A DNA stretch of 18,140 nt from an uncultured Prevotella sp. (GTDB lineage Bacteria > Bacteroidota > Bacteroidia > Bacteroidales > Bacteroidaceae), in NCBI GenBank assembly GCA_900770845.1, contig CAAGLS010000248.1, forward strand, positions 1-18,140. The letters run 5' to 3'. Both the position numbers and the translations under genes were made by a program. The notes under the pieces were generated by a model that saw nothing but the letters and a program-made list of their open reading frames with translations, was not told where the DNA came from and searched no databases. This document shows, piece by piece, positions 7,505 through 14,139 of the stretch; the stretch's first letter is position 1; each line of letters starts with the position of its first letter.

Positions 7505-8419
7505 TTAGAAGAGTTTCTTCGGATAAACGCCGGCATCCACCAGACTCTGGATCTTGGCCACCACTGACGCGCGGTCGGCCTGGTAGGTCACGCCAAACCA
7601 CTTGCTCGTGGTGTCGAGTACCTGAACAGTGGCCGTTCCGTCGTTGATGAGCTTGTTCACCATCAGCGGAATAAAGAACTCCGCTTTGGGGTTGGACATG
7701 TTCTTCGGGTCGGAGAGGAACACCTTGAACTCCGCGTCGCTATAGTCGAAATAGTCGGGGGTGAAGCCCCACATGTTCATCGACACGGGGGTGTTGTCGC
7801 CTCCCACGGGCTGCCAGTTGCCAGCCTCATCCTTGTAGCAAACCTCGCCATTGACACGCATGATTTCCGTGCGCTCCACCACAGTGGTGAGATGGCCCTC
7901 CGCATTCTTGGAGCAGACGCCACGCGCCACGGTGCCATTTTCCGAGAGGGTGTTGCCCACGCGGAAGCCCACCATGGCATAGCGGTTCTTGCTGCCCTCG
8001 GGGAGATTGGAGAGGAACTTGCCCATCACCATGAAGGCGTCGCGATTGTAGAAGTCGTCGCAGTTGACCACGCAGAACGGCTCATGAATCAGTTCCTTGG
8101 CCATCATCACGGCGTGGTTGGTTCCCCAGGGCTTCTCACGGCCCTCCGGCACCTTGAAGCCCTCGGGCAGTGCGTCGAGCGACTGGAAGCAGAGCTCGGC
8201 TGGGATATGCCCTTCGTATTTGGAGAGCACCTTGTCGCGGAAGTCCTGCTCAAAGGTCTTGCGGATGACGAAGACTATCTTGCCGAATCCTGCCTGGATG
8301 GCATCATAGATAGAGTAGTCCATAATCGTCTCTCCGTTGGGGCCTAAACCGTCCAACTGCTTCAAACCTCCATAGCGGCTGCCCATTCCGGCAGCAAGGA
8401 GCAATAATGTTGGTTTCAT
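7505..8419 (-). CDS. Nucleotidyltransferase (sugar-1-phosphate NTP-transferase family)
   Basis: A 304-residue cytoplasmic protein of the NTP_transferase fold. The nucleotide-binding signature LAAGMGSRYGGLKQ is at residues 8-21. KPWGTNHA (96-103) and NCDDFY (119-124) fit the substrate loop and the metal-binding aspartates of sugar-phosphate nucleotidyltransferases. Such enzymes make nucleotide sugars from NTP and a sugar 1-phosphate, feeding glycan or lipopolysaccharide synthesis. The specific sugar and nucleotide cannot be read from the sequence. The ATG at 8419 places the signature at its usual N-terminal position. The gene stands alone: a -7 element lies 72 bp upstream and a hairpin terminator follows. 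Neighbouring envelope genes make a glycan role plausible. Confidence 0.88.
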   Translation of the reverse strand: MKPTLLLLAAGMGSRYGGLKQLDGLGPNGETIMDYSIYDAIQAGFGKIVFVIRKTFEQDFRDKVLSKYEGHIPAELCFQSLDALPEGFKVPEGREKPWGTNHAVMMAKELIHEPFCVVNCDDFYNRDAFMVMGKFLSNLPEGSKNRYAMVGFRVGNTLSENGTVARGVCSKNAEGHLTTVVERTEIMRVNGEVCYKDEAGNWQPVGGDNTPVSMNMWGFTPDYFDYSDAEFKVFLSDPKNMSNPKAEFFIPLMVNKLINDGTATVQVLDTTSKWFGVTYQADRASVVAKIQSLVDAGVYPKKLF

Positions 8420-8490
8420 AATATCGAGTTTTTTGTTGTTAGAATACGCTCTTGTGTCGGCCGATTTTTTGTGGCCAAGTCTACTGAATG

Positions 8491-8498
8491 CAAAGGTA
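8491..8498 (-). promoter_or_regulatory. Bacteroidota -7 promoter element for the nucleotidyltransferase gene
   Basis: The minus strand reads TACCTTTG, matching TAnnTTTG exactly. Transcription would begin near 8484, leaving a leader of about 65 nt before the ATG at 8419. The upstream promoter sequence reaches into the last codons of queG (which ends at 8509). The motif CTTAGAAA lies just upstream, as it also does at the 13591 promoter. Confidence 0.65.
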
Positions 8499-8508
8499 CA
8501 ACTATTTT

Positions 8509-9552
8509 CTAAGAATCCACGTCATTTTTCTTATTTTTTGAACGGCAATCCTCTGCCTCCGCCGCATGGATGTTGCGCATCAGTCCCTCATATTTGGCGC
8601 GCTTCACGGCCGAGCCCTTGAAGAGCCGTCGATATTGCTCAACGGTCAAATGCCGCCAGTCGTCTTTCGTCATCTTCAGAAGTTCGGGCGAGGGCTGGAG
8701 AAGGGGGTCGCAAGTGGGCGTGGCAAAGTGGTTCCACGGACAAGCCTGCTGGCAGCGGTCGCAGCCATAGATGCAGTCGCCCATGGCCCGCTTGGCCTCG
8801 GGCGAAAGCTCACGGCGGTTCTCTATGAGCTGATAGGAGAGGCAACGGCGTGAGTCGAACACGGTGTCGGGGGCTTCCCCATCCGAGGGGGCAGAGGGCA
8901 GGATGGCCTGGGTGGGGCAGCTGTCCACGCAGCGGTGGCAGCGTCCGCAGCGGCTGCGCATGGGCTGGTCGTAGCGGAGTTCCACGTCGAGCAGCAACTC
9001 GCCCAAGAAGAACATGCTCCCCGCGTGGGGGATGATGAGCTGGTGGTTGCGTCCTGTCCATCCCAGCCCTGCCTGTTGCGCCCAATAGCGCTCCAACAGG
9101 GGGCCCGTGTCGGCAAAGGCCCTATACAGTCCCTCGCCACGCTGGGAGTGGAGGGCATCCTCGAAGCCGAAGGCTGTGGCCAATGCGCGCAGCCGTTCCT
9201 TCATGATGTCGTGATAGTCCTTGCCCAAGGCATAGGCGGCGAACTGATACTGGCCCTGGGCCGGCGTTTGCTGCGGGGCGTAATTGAGGGCCACGCACAC
9301 TATGCTCTTGGCTCCCGGCATGAGCAGCCGCGGGTCGAGCCTCTTGTCGGTGTAGTTGGCCATATATTCCATGTCGGCCTCCCTACCCTCTTCGAGCCAC
9401 CGGCGCAGCTCCGCCTCGGCCTCGGGCGACACCCTCTGGGCGCGGGCCACGCCACAAGCGAAAAAGCCGAGGCGACGTGCCTCGGCTTTTATCTTTAGCG
9501 TAAGGTCGTCTGTGGAGACAGCCTTGCAGTCATTCAAAGGTCTTGAACTCAT
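8509..9552 (-). CDS. queG: Epoxyqueuosine reductase
   Basis: A 347-residue cobalamin-dependent, double [4Fe-4S] enzyme that reduces epoxyqueuosine to queuosine in the wobble position of tRNAs with GUN anticodons. The likely catalytic Asp148 is in FADTGPLLER (146-155), followed by GLGWTGRNH (162-170). Cluster ligands are visible as CGRCHRCVDSCP (202-213), Cys237, and CIYGCDRCQQACP (260-272). Length fits the short QueG form without extra HEAT repeats. The ATG at 9552 overlaps the deacetylase gene by 23 bp. That is a long overlap but gives the normal N-terminus, and no better internal ATG is seen. It is the last gene of a three-gene operon; the functional link to its envelope-related neighbours is not obvious. 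Confidence 0.95.
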   Translation of the reverse strand: MSSRPLNDCKAVSTDDLTLKIKAEARRLGFFACGVARAQRVSPEAEAELRRWLEEGREADMEYMANYTDKRLDPRLLMPGAKSIVCVALNYAPQQTPAQGQYQFAAYALGKDYHDIMKERLRALATAFGFEDALHSQRGEGLYRAFADTGPLLERYWAQQAGLGWTGRNHQLIIPHAGSMFFLGELLLDVELRYDQPMRSRCGRCHRCVDSCPTQAILPSAPSDGEAPDTVFDSRRCLSYQLIENRRELSPEAKRAMGDCIYGCDRCQQACPWNHFATPTCDPLLQPSPELLKMTKDDWRHLTVEQYRRLFKGSAVKRAKYEGLMRNIHAAEAEDCRSKNKKNDVDS

Positions 9553-10141
9553 ATCCTTGGTCTTTAAGCCACTGCAGAGCCTGCGGCAAGGCGTAGTGCA
9601 ACTTGTCGATGCTCTTCAGCGAGTCGTGGAAGGTGATGATGCTGCCGTTGCGCGCGTAGCGCTTCACGTTGTTGAGCACATCCTCGGCGGTGAGCCACTT
9701 GGAGTAGTCGCGCGTCACCAAGTCCCACATCACGACGCGGTATTTCATCGTGAGCCACCAGTAGGTGCTGTAGCGCATCCAGCCATGGGGCGGACGGAAG
9801 AGGTGGGCGTGGATCAGCTCGTTGGCCTTCTCGGCGTTCATCACATAGGTCAGCGACCAGTGCTTGAACGCTCCGATGTGATTGAACGTGTGGTTGCCCA
9901 CCTGATGGCCCTCCTCGCGGATTTGGTTGTACAGGTCGTGGTAGCGCAGCACGTTCTCTCCCACCATGAAGAAGGTGGCCTTCGCGCCGAAATCCCTCAG
10001 CGTCTTGAGGATGAAAGGCGTCGACTCGGGTATGGGGCCGTCGTCGAAAGTGAGGTAGACAGCATGTTCATGCTGGTCCATCCTCCACAACGCCTTTGGA
10101 TAAATCCACCTCAGCCATTTGGCCGGTTGCTCAATGATCAT
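9530..10141 (-). CDS. Polysaccharide deacetylase family protein (NodB-like, CE4)
   Basis: A 203-residue NodB-homology protein. All five CE4 motifs are recognisable: TFDDGP (31-36, with catalytic-base Asp33 and metal-binding Asp34), HTFNH (84-88, zinc histidines 84 and 88), RPPHG (116-120), a WDLVTRDY region (139-146) and FHDS (171-174, catalytic His172). The enzyme should remove N-acetyl (or O-acetyl) groups from glycans such as peptidoglycan or chitin-like oligomers. No signal peptide is visible at the N-terminus, so it is either cytoplasmic or exported in a way the sequence does not show. It lies 7 bp after the DUF2723 gene and overlaps queG by 23 bp, so all three are probably co-transcribed. 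Confidence 0.92.
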   Translation of the reverse strand: MIIEQPAKWLRWIYPKALWRMDQHEHAVYLTFDDGPIPESTPFILKTLRDFGAKATFFMVGENVLRYHDLYNQIREEGHQVGNHTFNHIGAFKHWSLTYVMNAEKANELIHAHLFRPPHGWMRYSTYWWLTMKYRVVMWDLVTRDYSKWLTAEDVLNNVKRYARNGSIITFHDSLKSIDKLHYALPQALQWLKDQGYEFKTFE

Positions 10142-10148
10142 TCAGCAG

Positions 10149-13100
10149 TTACTGTTGCGGACTTGGCAGTTGGCCTCCCTTGGCCTGGTAGCGCTGGGTG
10201 AGGCTCATAAACTCGCGCATCTTCGCATCGTAGAGCTTAGGACTGATCATGCGGTAAGCATTGCAGATGTCCTGCATGTAGTAGAAGTTCTGCAGGCACG
10301 ACTGCTGCTCGTTTGTGAAGGCATTGCCCTGCAACGACAGATAGAAGTTGACATACTGGCTCACGACGCGCCACGTCTTGTCGGCGCAGGCCTGTGCCTT
10401 CTTCATGTTGCCGGCCAAGGCCCATGCACGGGCCATGTCGGCTCCGCCGCTCATGAAGTTGAGGGGCACGTTGTATTCGGGAATCTCCTTCTCTGCCTTG
10501 TTGAGCACGTTGACGGCCTTCTGCTTCTCGCCTTCCGCTGCCAACTGCATGGCCAGGCGGGCCAGGAGGCGGCGGTGGGTCCAGCACATGCCCATCGTGG
10601 TCTCGTCGATGTAGAGGCCGGGATGGCTGAGGTTGCCATACTTGAATCGGTTCATCACAGCGTCGTAGGTCTTCTCGGCATCGAAGCGCTGGGCTCCGTC
10701 GAGGCGCGTGGTGAACGGCGTGATACGGTTGGCCAGACCCTGCTGCACAAAGTTGTCGCCAAGGTTCATGAAGTTGTCCTCTCCCACTGTCGTGGCCACA
10801 TACACGGGGCGCGTCCAGTTGCTGTTGGAGATAATCTCCAGCATCATCAGGTCGCTCTTGCCCAAATAGTTGTGGCCGCTGAGCGAAATCAGCATCTTGT
10901 CGGGAATGCTGTCGAGGGCCATCAGCATGCCGCTCTTCCTTACGGCGTTCTTGTCTATCGTCATATAGAGCGTGTCGGAAGGCACGCAGTGCAGGTTGCT
11001 GCTGATATCGTTGTTGTCATAGCCCAACACATCGTGTATCAGCTGGCGCTGCTCCGGCGTGAAGTCGTTGCGCACCCAGTATTTCATCACGTTCTTCAGC
11101 TCGAAGGGGTCGTCGCCGAAAATCTTCTTGGCGTCCTCGGGGTCGCTCTTGTAGAGTTCCCTCAACTGTTGCTTCATGTCGGGATTCACGCGCAGCTGGT
11201 CGTTGGTGCCCTCCACATAGTCGATGCGCGGCCAACTGATGGGCAGAGCCGGCGAGCCGTAGGCAGGACGCTTCATCTGGTCGATGTACCAGTCGGTGTT
11301 GAGGTAGCTCAGGTTGCACACCCTGGCGTCGGTGCCCACGCCCTCCACTTCCTGGTTGTACCAGAGCGGGAAGGTGTCGTTGTCGCCATTGGTGAAGATG
11401 ATGGGGTTCTTGCCCGTGAGCGACCGCAGGTAGTTGGCTCCGAAGTCGCGGCAGGTGTAGCGGTTGCTGCGGTCGTGGTCGTCCCAGGTCTGGCTGGCCA
11501 TCTGTATGGGCACCAACAGGCACAGCAGCGAAATGATGCTTGCCACGACGACATTGCTCTGCTTCAAGTATTTCTTCACCAAGTCGATGATGGCCGCCAC
11601 GCCGATTCCACACCAGATGGCGTAGGCGTAGAACGAGCCGGCGTAGGCATAGTCGCGCTCGCGCGGCTGGTTGGGTGTCTGGTTCAGATAGAACACGATG
11701 GCCAAGCCCGTCATGAAGAACAGGAAGAACACCACCCAGAACTGGCGTATGCCGCGTCGGCCGCGCCAGGCCTGCCAGAACAGGCCGATGATGCCCAAGA
11801 GGAAGGGCAGGGCATAGAACACGTTGTGTCCCTTGTTGTGCTGCAGCTCGTCGGGCAGCTTGCTCTGGTCGCCCAAGCGGGCGTCGTCGAGCCACTTGAA
11901 GCCCGAGATCCAGTTTCCATGCTCCAACTCGCCGTCGCTCTTGATGTCGTTCTGACGGCCCACGAAGTTCCACATGAAGTAGCGCCAGTACATCCAGTTG
12001 CACTGATAGCTGATGAAGAACTTCAGGTTCTCCCACGCCGTGGGGATGGTGATGGTCTCTCCGGGACGGTAGACGCTGGGCACCTGCCTGCCCGTGATGC
12101 CGCCCACCCATCCGGGATAGAGGCTGGCATGCTGGGCCGAGTACATACGGGGGAAGAACACGTTCTGCTCAAACTTCACCTGACTGTTGTGGCCCGACAC
12201 GTAGTAGGAGTCCTTCTCATTGGCCGAGCGCTTCTCCGTGCGGTTGTAGATGGGAGCACCATCGGTGAACTCGGGAGTGGCATATCCGTCGGCGTTGACG
12301 GGCCCCATCTTGTACTCAGAGGCGTAGGTCTGGCCATAGAACAGCGGGCGGTAGCCATACTGGTCGCGGCTCAGATAGCGGCCAAGGGAGAAGATGTCCT
12401 CGGGCGAGTTCTGGTCCATGGGAGGATTGGAAGTGGAGCGGATCACCACGATGGTGTAGCTCGAATAGCCAATCATCAACATCAGCATGCAGAGCAAGGT
12501 GGTGTTCTTGATGCGCGACGAGACGACGTAGCGCTTCTTCTTCTCCACCGTGCGCTTAAAGTTGAGCAGCCACCACAAGATGGCGAGAATCACTACGCCC
12601 GTCACCACGGCCCTCCAGCCGAAGCCATAGAAGGGGATGCCCAAGAGGGCGAAGGCGAGCATGAACGAGATGTTCTCGCGCAGCTTGCTCTGGGCGGTGT
12701 AGCTCTCGAAGATGGCCCATACCACAGAGGCCACCAACAGCACGATATAGATGATGGTACCCGTATTGAACGACATACCGAGGGTGTTGACGAAGAACAG
12801 CTCAAACCATCCGCCCACAGTGATGATGCCGGGAACAACGCCATAAAGCACGGCGGCCAAGATGACGAAGCTGATGCACAGGGCCACAAGCGAGCCCTTG
12901 GTCTCCACAGTGGGGAACCGGCGATAGCAGTAGACCAGCACGATGGCGGGGATGCACAGCAGGTTGAGCAGGTGCACGCCGATGCTCAGACCCATCATAT
13001 AGGCGATGAGCACAAGCCAACGGTCGCTGTGGGGCTCGTCGGCATGGTCTTCCCACTTGAGGATGAGCCAGAACACGATGGCCGTGAACGCCGACGAATA

Positions 13101-13544
13101 GGCGTAGACCTCACCCTCAACGGCCGAGAACCAGAAGGTGTCGGAGAAGGTGTAGATCAGCGCGCCCACCAAACCGCTGGCCTCGATGGCGATGAGCTTG
13201 GTAAGGTTCAGTTCGTCCCAACTCTTCAGGATGAGCTTACGCGTGAGGTGCGTAATGGTCCAGAACAGGAAGAGGATGGTGGTGGCCGAGAGCAGGGCGC
13301 TCATCGTGTTGACCATCTTTGCCACCATCGACGGGTCGCTGACAAACTGTGAGAAGAGATTGGCTGTAAGCATGAAGAACGGCGAGCCCGGTGGGTGGCC
13401 GATCTCCAACTTGTAGCCTGTCACGATAAACTCGGGGCAGTCCCAAAAGGACGCCGTGGGTTCAATGGTTGAACAATAGACAAAGGCGGCGATGACAAAC
13501 GCCAGCCAACCCATGATATTGTTCACAAGCTTGTATTGTTTCAT
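10149..13544 (-). CDS. DUF2723 membrane protein, GT-C glycosyltransferase-like (GT117 type)
   Basis: A 1131-residue integral membrane protein of the Bacteroidota DUF2723 family, which I recall is classed as protein O-mannosyltransferase-like (GT117). The N-terminal part has about a dozen or more membrane segments. Its first outer loop contains FWDCPEF (33-39) with Asp35 and Glu38, the acidic motif expected of GT-C enzymes using lipid-linked sugars, then IGHPPGSPFF (48-57). After about residue 685 comes a soluble, presumably periplasmic domain of some 445 residues, beginning near a DDHDRSNRY motif. The likely role is transfer of a sugar to proteins or lipids on the outer face of the inner membrane; acceptor and sugar are unknown. 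The ATG at 13544 gives a basic N-terminus before the first membrane helix. It is the first gene of its operon, with a promoter 47 bp upstream. Confidence 0.92.
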   Translation of the reverse strand: MKQYKLVNNIMGWLAFVIAAFVYCSTIEPTASFWDCPEFIVTGYKLEIGHPPGSPFFMLTANLFSQFVSDPSMVAKMVNTMSALLSATTILFLFWTITHLTRKLILKSWDELNLTKLIAIEASGLVGALIYTFSDTFWFSAVEGEVYAYSSAFTAIVFWLILKWEDHADEPHSDRWLVLIAYMMGLSIGVHLLNLLCIPAIVLVYCYRRFPTVETKGSLVALCISFVILAAVLYGVVPGIITVGGWFELFFVNTLGMSFNTGTIIYIVLLVASVVWAIFESYTAQSKLRENISFMLAFALLGIPFYGFGWRAVVTGVVILAILWWLLNFKRTVEKKKRYVVSSRIKNTTLLCMLMLMIGYSSYTIVVIRSTSNPPMDQNSPEDIFSLGRYLSRDQYGYRPLFYGQTYASEYKMGPVNADGYATPEFTDGAPIYNRTEKRSANEKDSYYVSGHNSQVKFEQNVFFPRMYSAQHASLYPGWVGGITGRQVPSVYRPGETITIPTAWENLKFFISYQCNWMYWRYFMWNFVGRQNDIKSDGELEHGNWISGFKWLDDARLGDQSKLPDELQHNKGHNVFYALPFLLGIIGLFWQAWRGRRGIRQFWVVFFLFFMTGLAIVFYLNQTPNQPRERDYAYAGSFYAYAIWCGIGVAAIIDLVKKYLKQSNVVVASIISLLCLLVPIQMASQTWDDHDRSNRYTCRDFGANYLRSLTGKNPIIFTNGDNDTFPLWYNQEVEGVGTDARVCNLSYLNTDWYIDQMKRPAYGSPALPISWPRIDYVEGTNDQLRVNPDMKQQLRELYKSDPEDAKKIFGDDPFELKNVMKYWVRNDFTPEQRQLIHDVLGYDNNDISSNLHCVPSDTLYMTIDKNAVRKSGMLMALDSIPDKMLISLSGHNYLGKSDLMMLEIISNSNWTRPVYVATTVGEDNFMNLGDNFVQQGLANRITPFTTRLDGAQRFDAEKTYDAVMNRFKYGNLSHPGLYIDETTMGMCWTHRRLLARLAMQLAAEGEKQKAVNVLNKAEKEIPEYNVPLNFMSGGADMARAWALAGNMKKAQACADKTWRVVSQYVNFYLSLQGNAFTNEQQSCLQNFYYMQDICNAYRMISPKLYDAKMREFMSLTQRYQAKGGQLPSPQQ

Positions 13545-13570
13545 TGAAAATCAAATAAATTGTGTTATCG

Positions 13571-13582
13571 TATAACGTTATA
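13571..13582. promoter_or_regulatory. 12-bp perfect palindrome in the DUF2723 leader
   Basis: TATAACGTTATA is a perfect palindrome lying just downstream of the predicted transcription start (about 13585) and 27 bp before the DUF2723 ATG. Its position suits an operator or a small RNA hairpin, but an AT-rich palindrome of this size can arise by chance. Confidence 0.3.
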
Positions 13583-13590
13583 TCAAGTTG

Positions 13591-13598
13591 CAAAGATA
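13591..13598 (-). promoter_or_regulatory. Bacteroidota -7 promoter element for the DUF2723-deacetylase-queG operon
   Basis: The minus strand reads TATCTTTG, an exact TAnnTTTG match, in an AT-rich segment with CTTAGAAA 12 bp upstream. The predicted start near 13585 gives a leader of about 40 nt. The nearest genes on the two sides are divergent, so this is the expected place for the operon promoter. Confidence 0.65.
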
Positions 13599-13704
13599 TA
13601 AAAAATATTTCTAAGCACGAGCATTCCCTGTATTTTTTATGATTCTTTGCGCTGAAACACTCTTTTCCCGGCATTCATCAAACGTCAATCCGCAGTGCAA
13701 CAAG

Positions 13705-13791
13705 GGCGCAAAGGCCATGCATCAGATTGCTGCGGCGCAAAGTCCACGAACCCAATTGCTGCGGCGCAAAGGCAATGCATCCAAATGCAGG
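13705..13791. repeat. Three tandem 29-bp repeats
   Basis: Units start at 13705, 13734 and 13763, each opening with GGCGCAAAG. Units 1 and 2 both end in ATTGCTGC, while units 1 and 3 share an 18-bp block differing at one base (13705-13722 and 13763-13780). A weak ORF of 74 codons spans it, but its composition is not protein-like. The repeats lie between the DUF2723 promoter and fbp and have no recognisable role. Confidence 0.8.
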
Positions 13792-13887
13792 AGCCGTATT
13801 GGTAGGGTGTGGCCTTGGCGTCGTTTGCGACTTTGCGGGATAAGACAAGAGGGAATGCGATGATTGCCTCTTCATGTTGTGTGACAA

Positions 13888-13995
13888 CTGACACACAACA
13901 ATGGAACAGCTGACACACAACAGTAGAACAACCGTCACACAACAATAGAATAGCTGACACACATGAGGACTGACCGTCACACACTGTAGAACCGG
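13888..13995. repeat. Array of about five 22-bp degenerate repeats upstream of fbp
   Basis: Units begin at 13888, 13910, 13932, 13954 and 13974, with consensus close to CTGACACACAACAATAGAACAG. The fourth unit is 20 bp. Units alternate between CTGACACAC and CCGTCACAC. A GTTGTGTG at 13876-13883 is the exact complement of CACACAAC in the first unit, so a hairpin is possible. The period of roughly two DNA turns would place a bound protein on one face of the helix. There are no spacers of the CRISPR type. It lies 145-250 bp upstream of the fbp start. Confidence 0.8.
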
Positions 13996-14127
13996 TTGTT
14001 CACACGAACAGATGACACAAGAAACAACGGTGCAGAAGCCAAGAAATGACAAATTTCTCCTTATATATATAATGAAACAAGAATTTCAACGTTATCCATC
14101 TATATACAAACTAACCATCAACCCAAA
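13996..14127 (+). promoter_or_regulatory. AT-rich region immediately upstream of fbp; promoter not resolved
   Basis: The 595-bp gap between the divergent DUF2723 and fbp genes (13545-14139) contains the two repeat arrays, the DUF2723 promoter and this AT-rich segment. The fbp promoter should lie here, but I find no TAnnTTTG match on the plus strand. A TATATATATAAT run at 14062-14073 resembles a generic -10 region. No gene is supported anywhere in this gap. Confidence 0.3.
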
Positions 14128-14139
14128 AGAATCGATTCT
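14128..14139 (+). promoter_or_regulatory. 12-bp palindrome abutting the fbp start codon
   Basis: AGAATCGATTCT is a perfect palindrome ending at the base before the fbp ATG (14140). It occupies the place where a ribosome-binding site would sit and contains no Shine-Dalgarno. A small hairpin here could affect initiation, or it may be an operator half-site pair. Confidence 0.35.

Noticed and set aside
7345..7647. A 100-codon plus-strand ORF over the terminator and nucleotidyltransferase 3' end
   Set aside because: It overlaps a confident gene in antisense and runs through the terminator hairpin. It has no domain features.
10119..13352. A very long plus-strand open frame (over 1000 codons) opposite the DUF2723 gene
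   Set aside because: It is the antisense shadow of a gene with clear family motifs. Its translation is His/Val/Gln-rich with no recognisable domain. Codon bias on the coding strand explains the absence of stops.
13888..13995. CRISPR array
   Set aside because: The repeats are degenerate, directly adjacent and lack unique spacers. No cas gene is present.
13678..14052. A Cys- and Val-rich minus-strand ORF of 124 codons upstream of fbp
   Set aside because: Its unusual composition comes from reading through the 22-bp and 29-bp DNA repeats. There is no promoter or homologous domain, so it is not supported as a gene.
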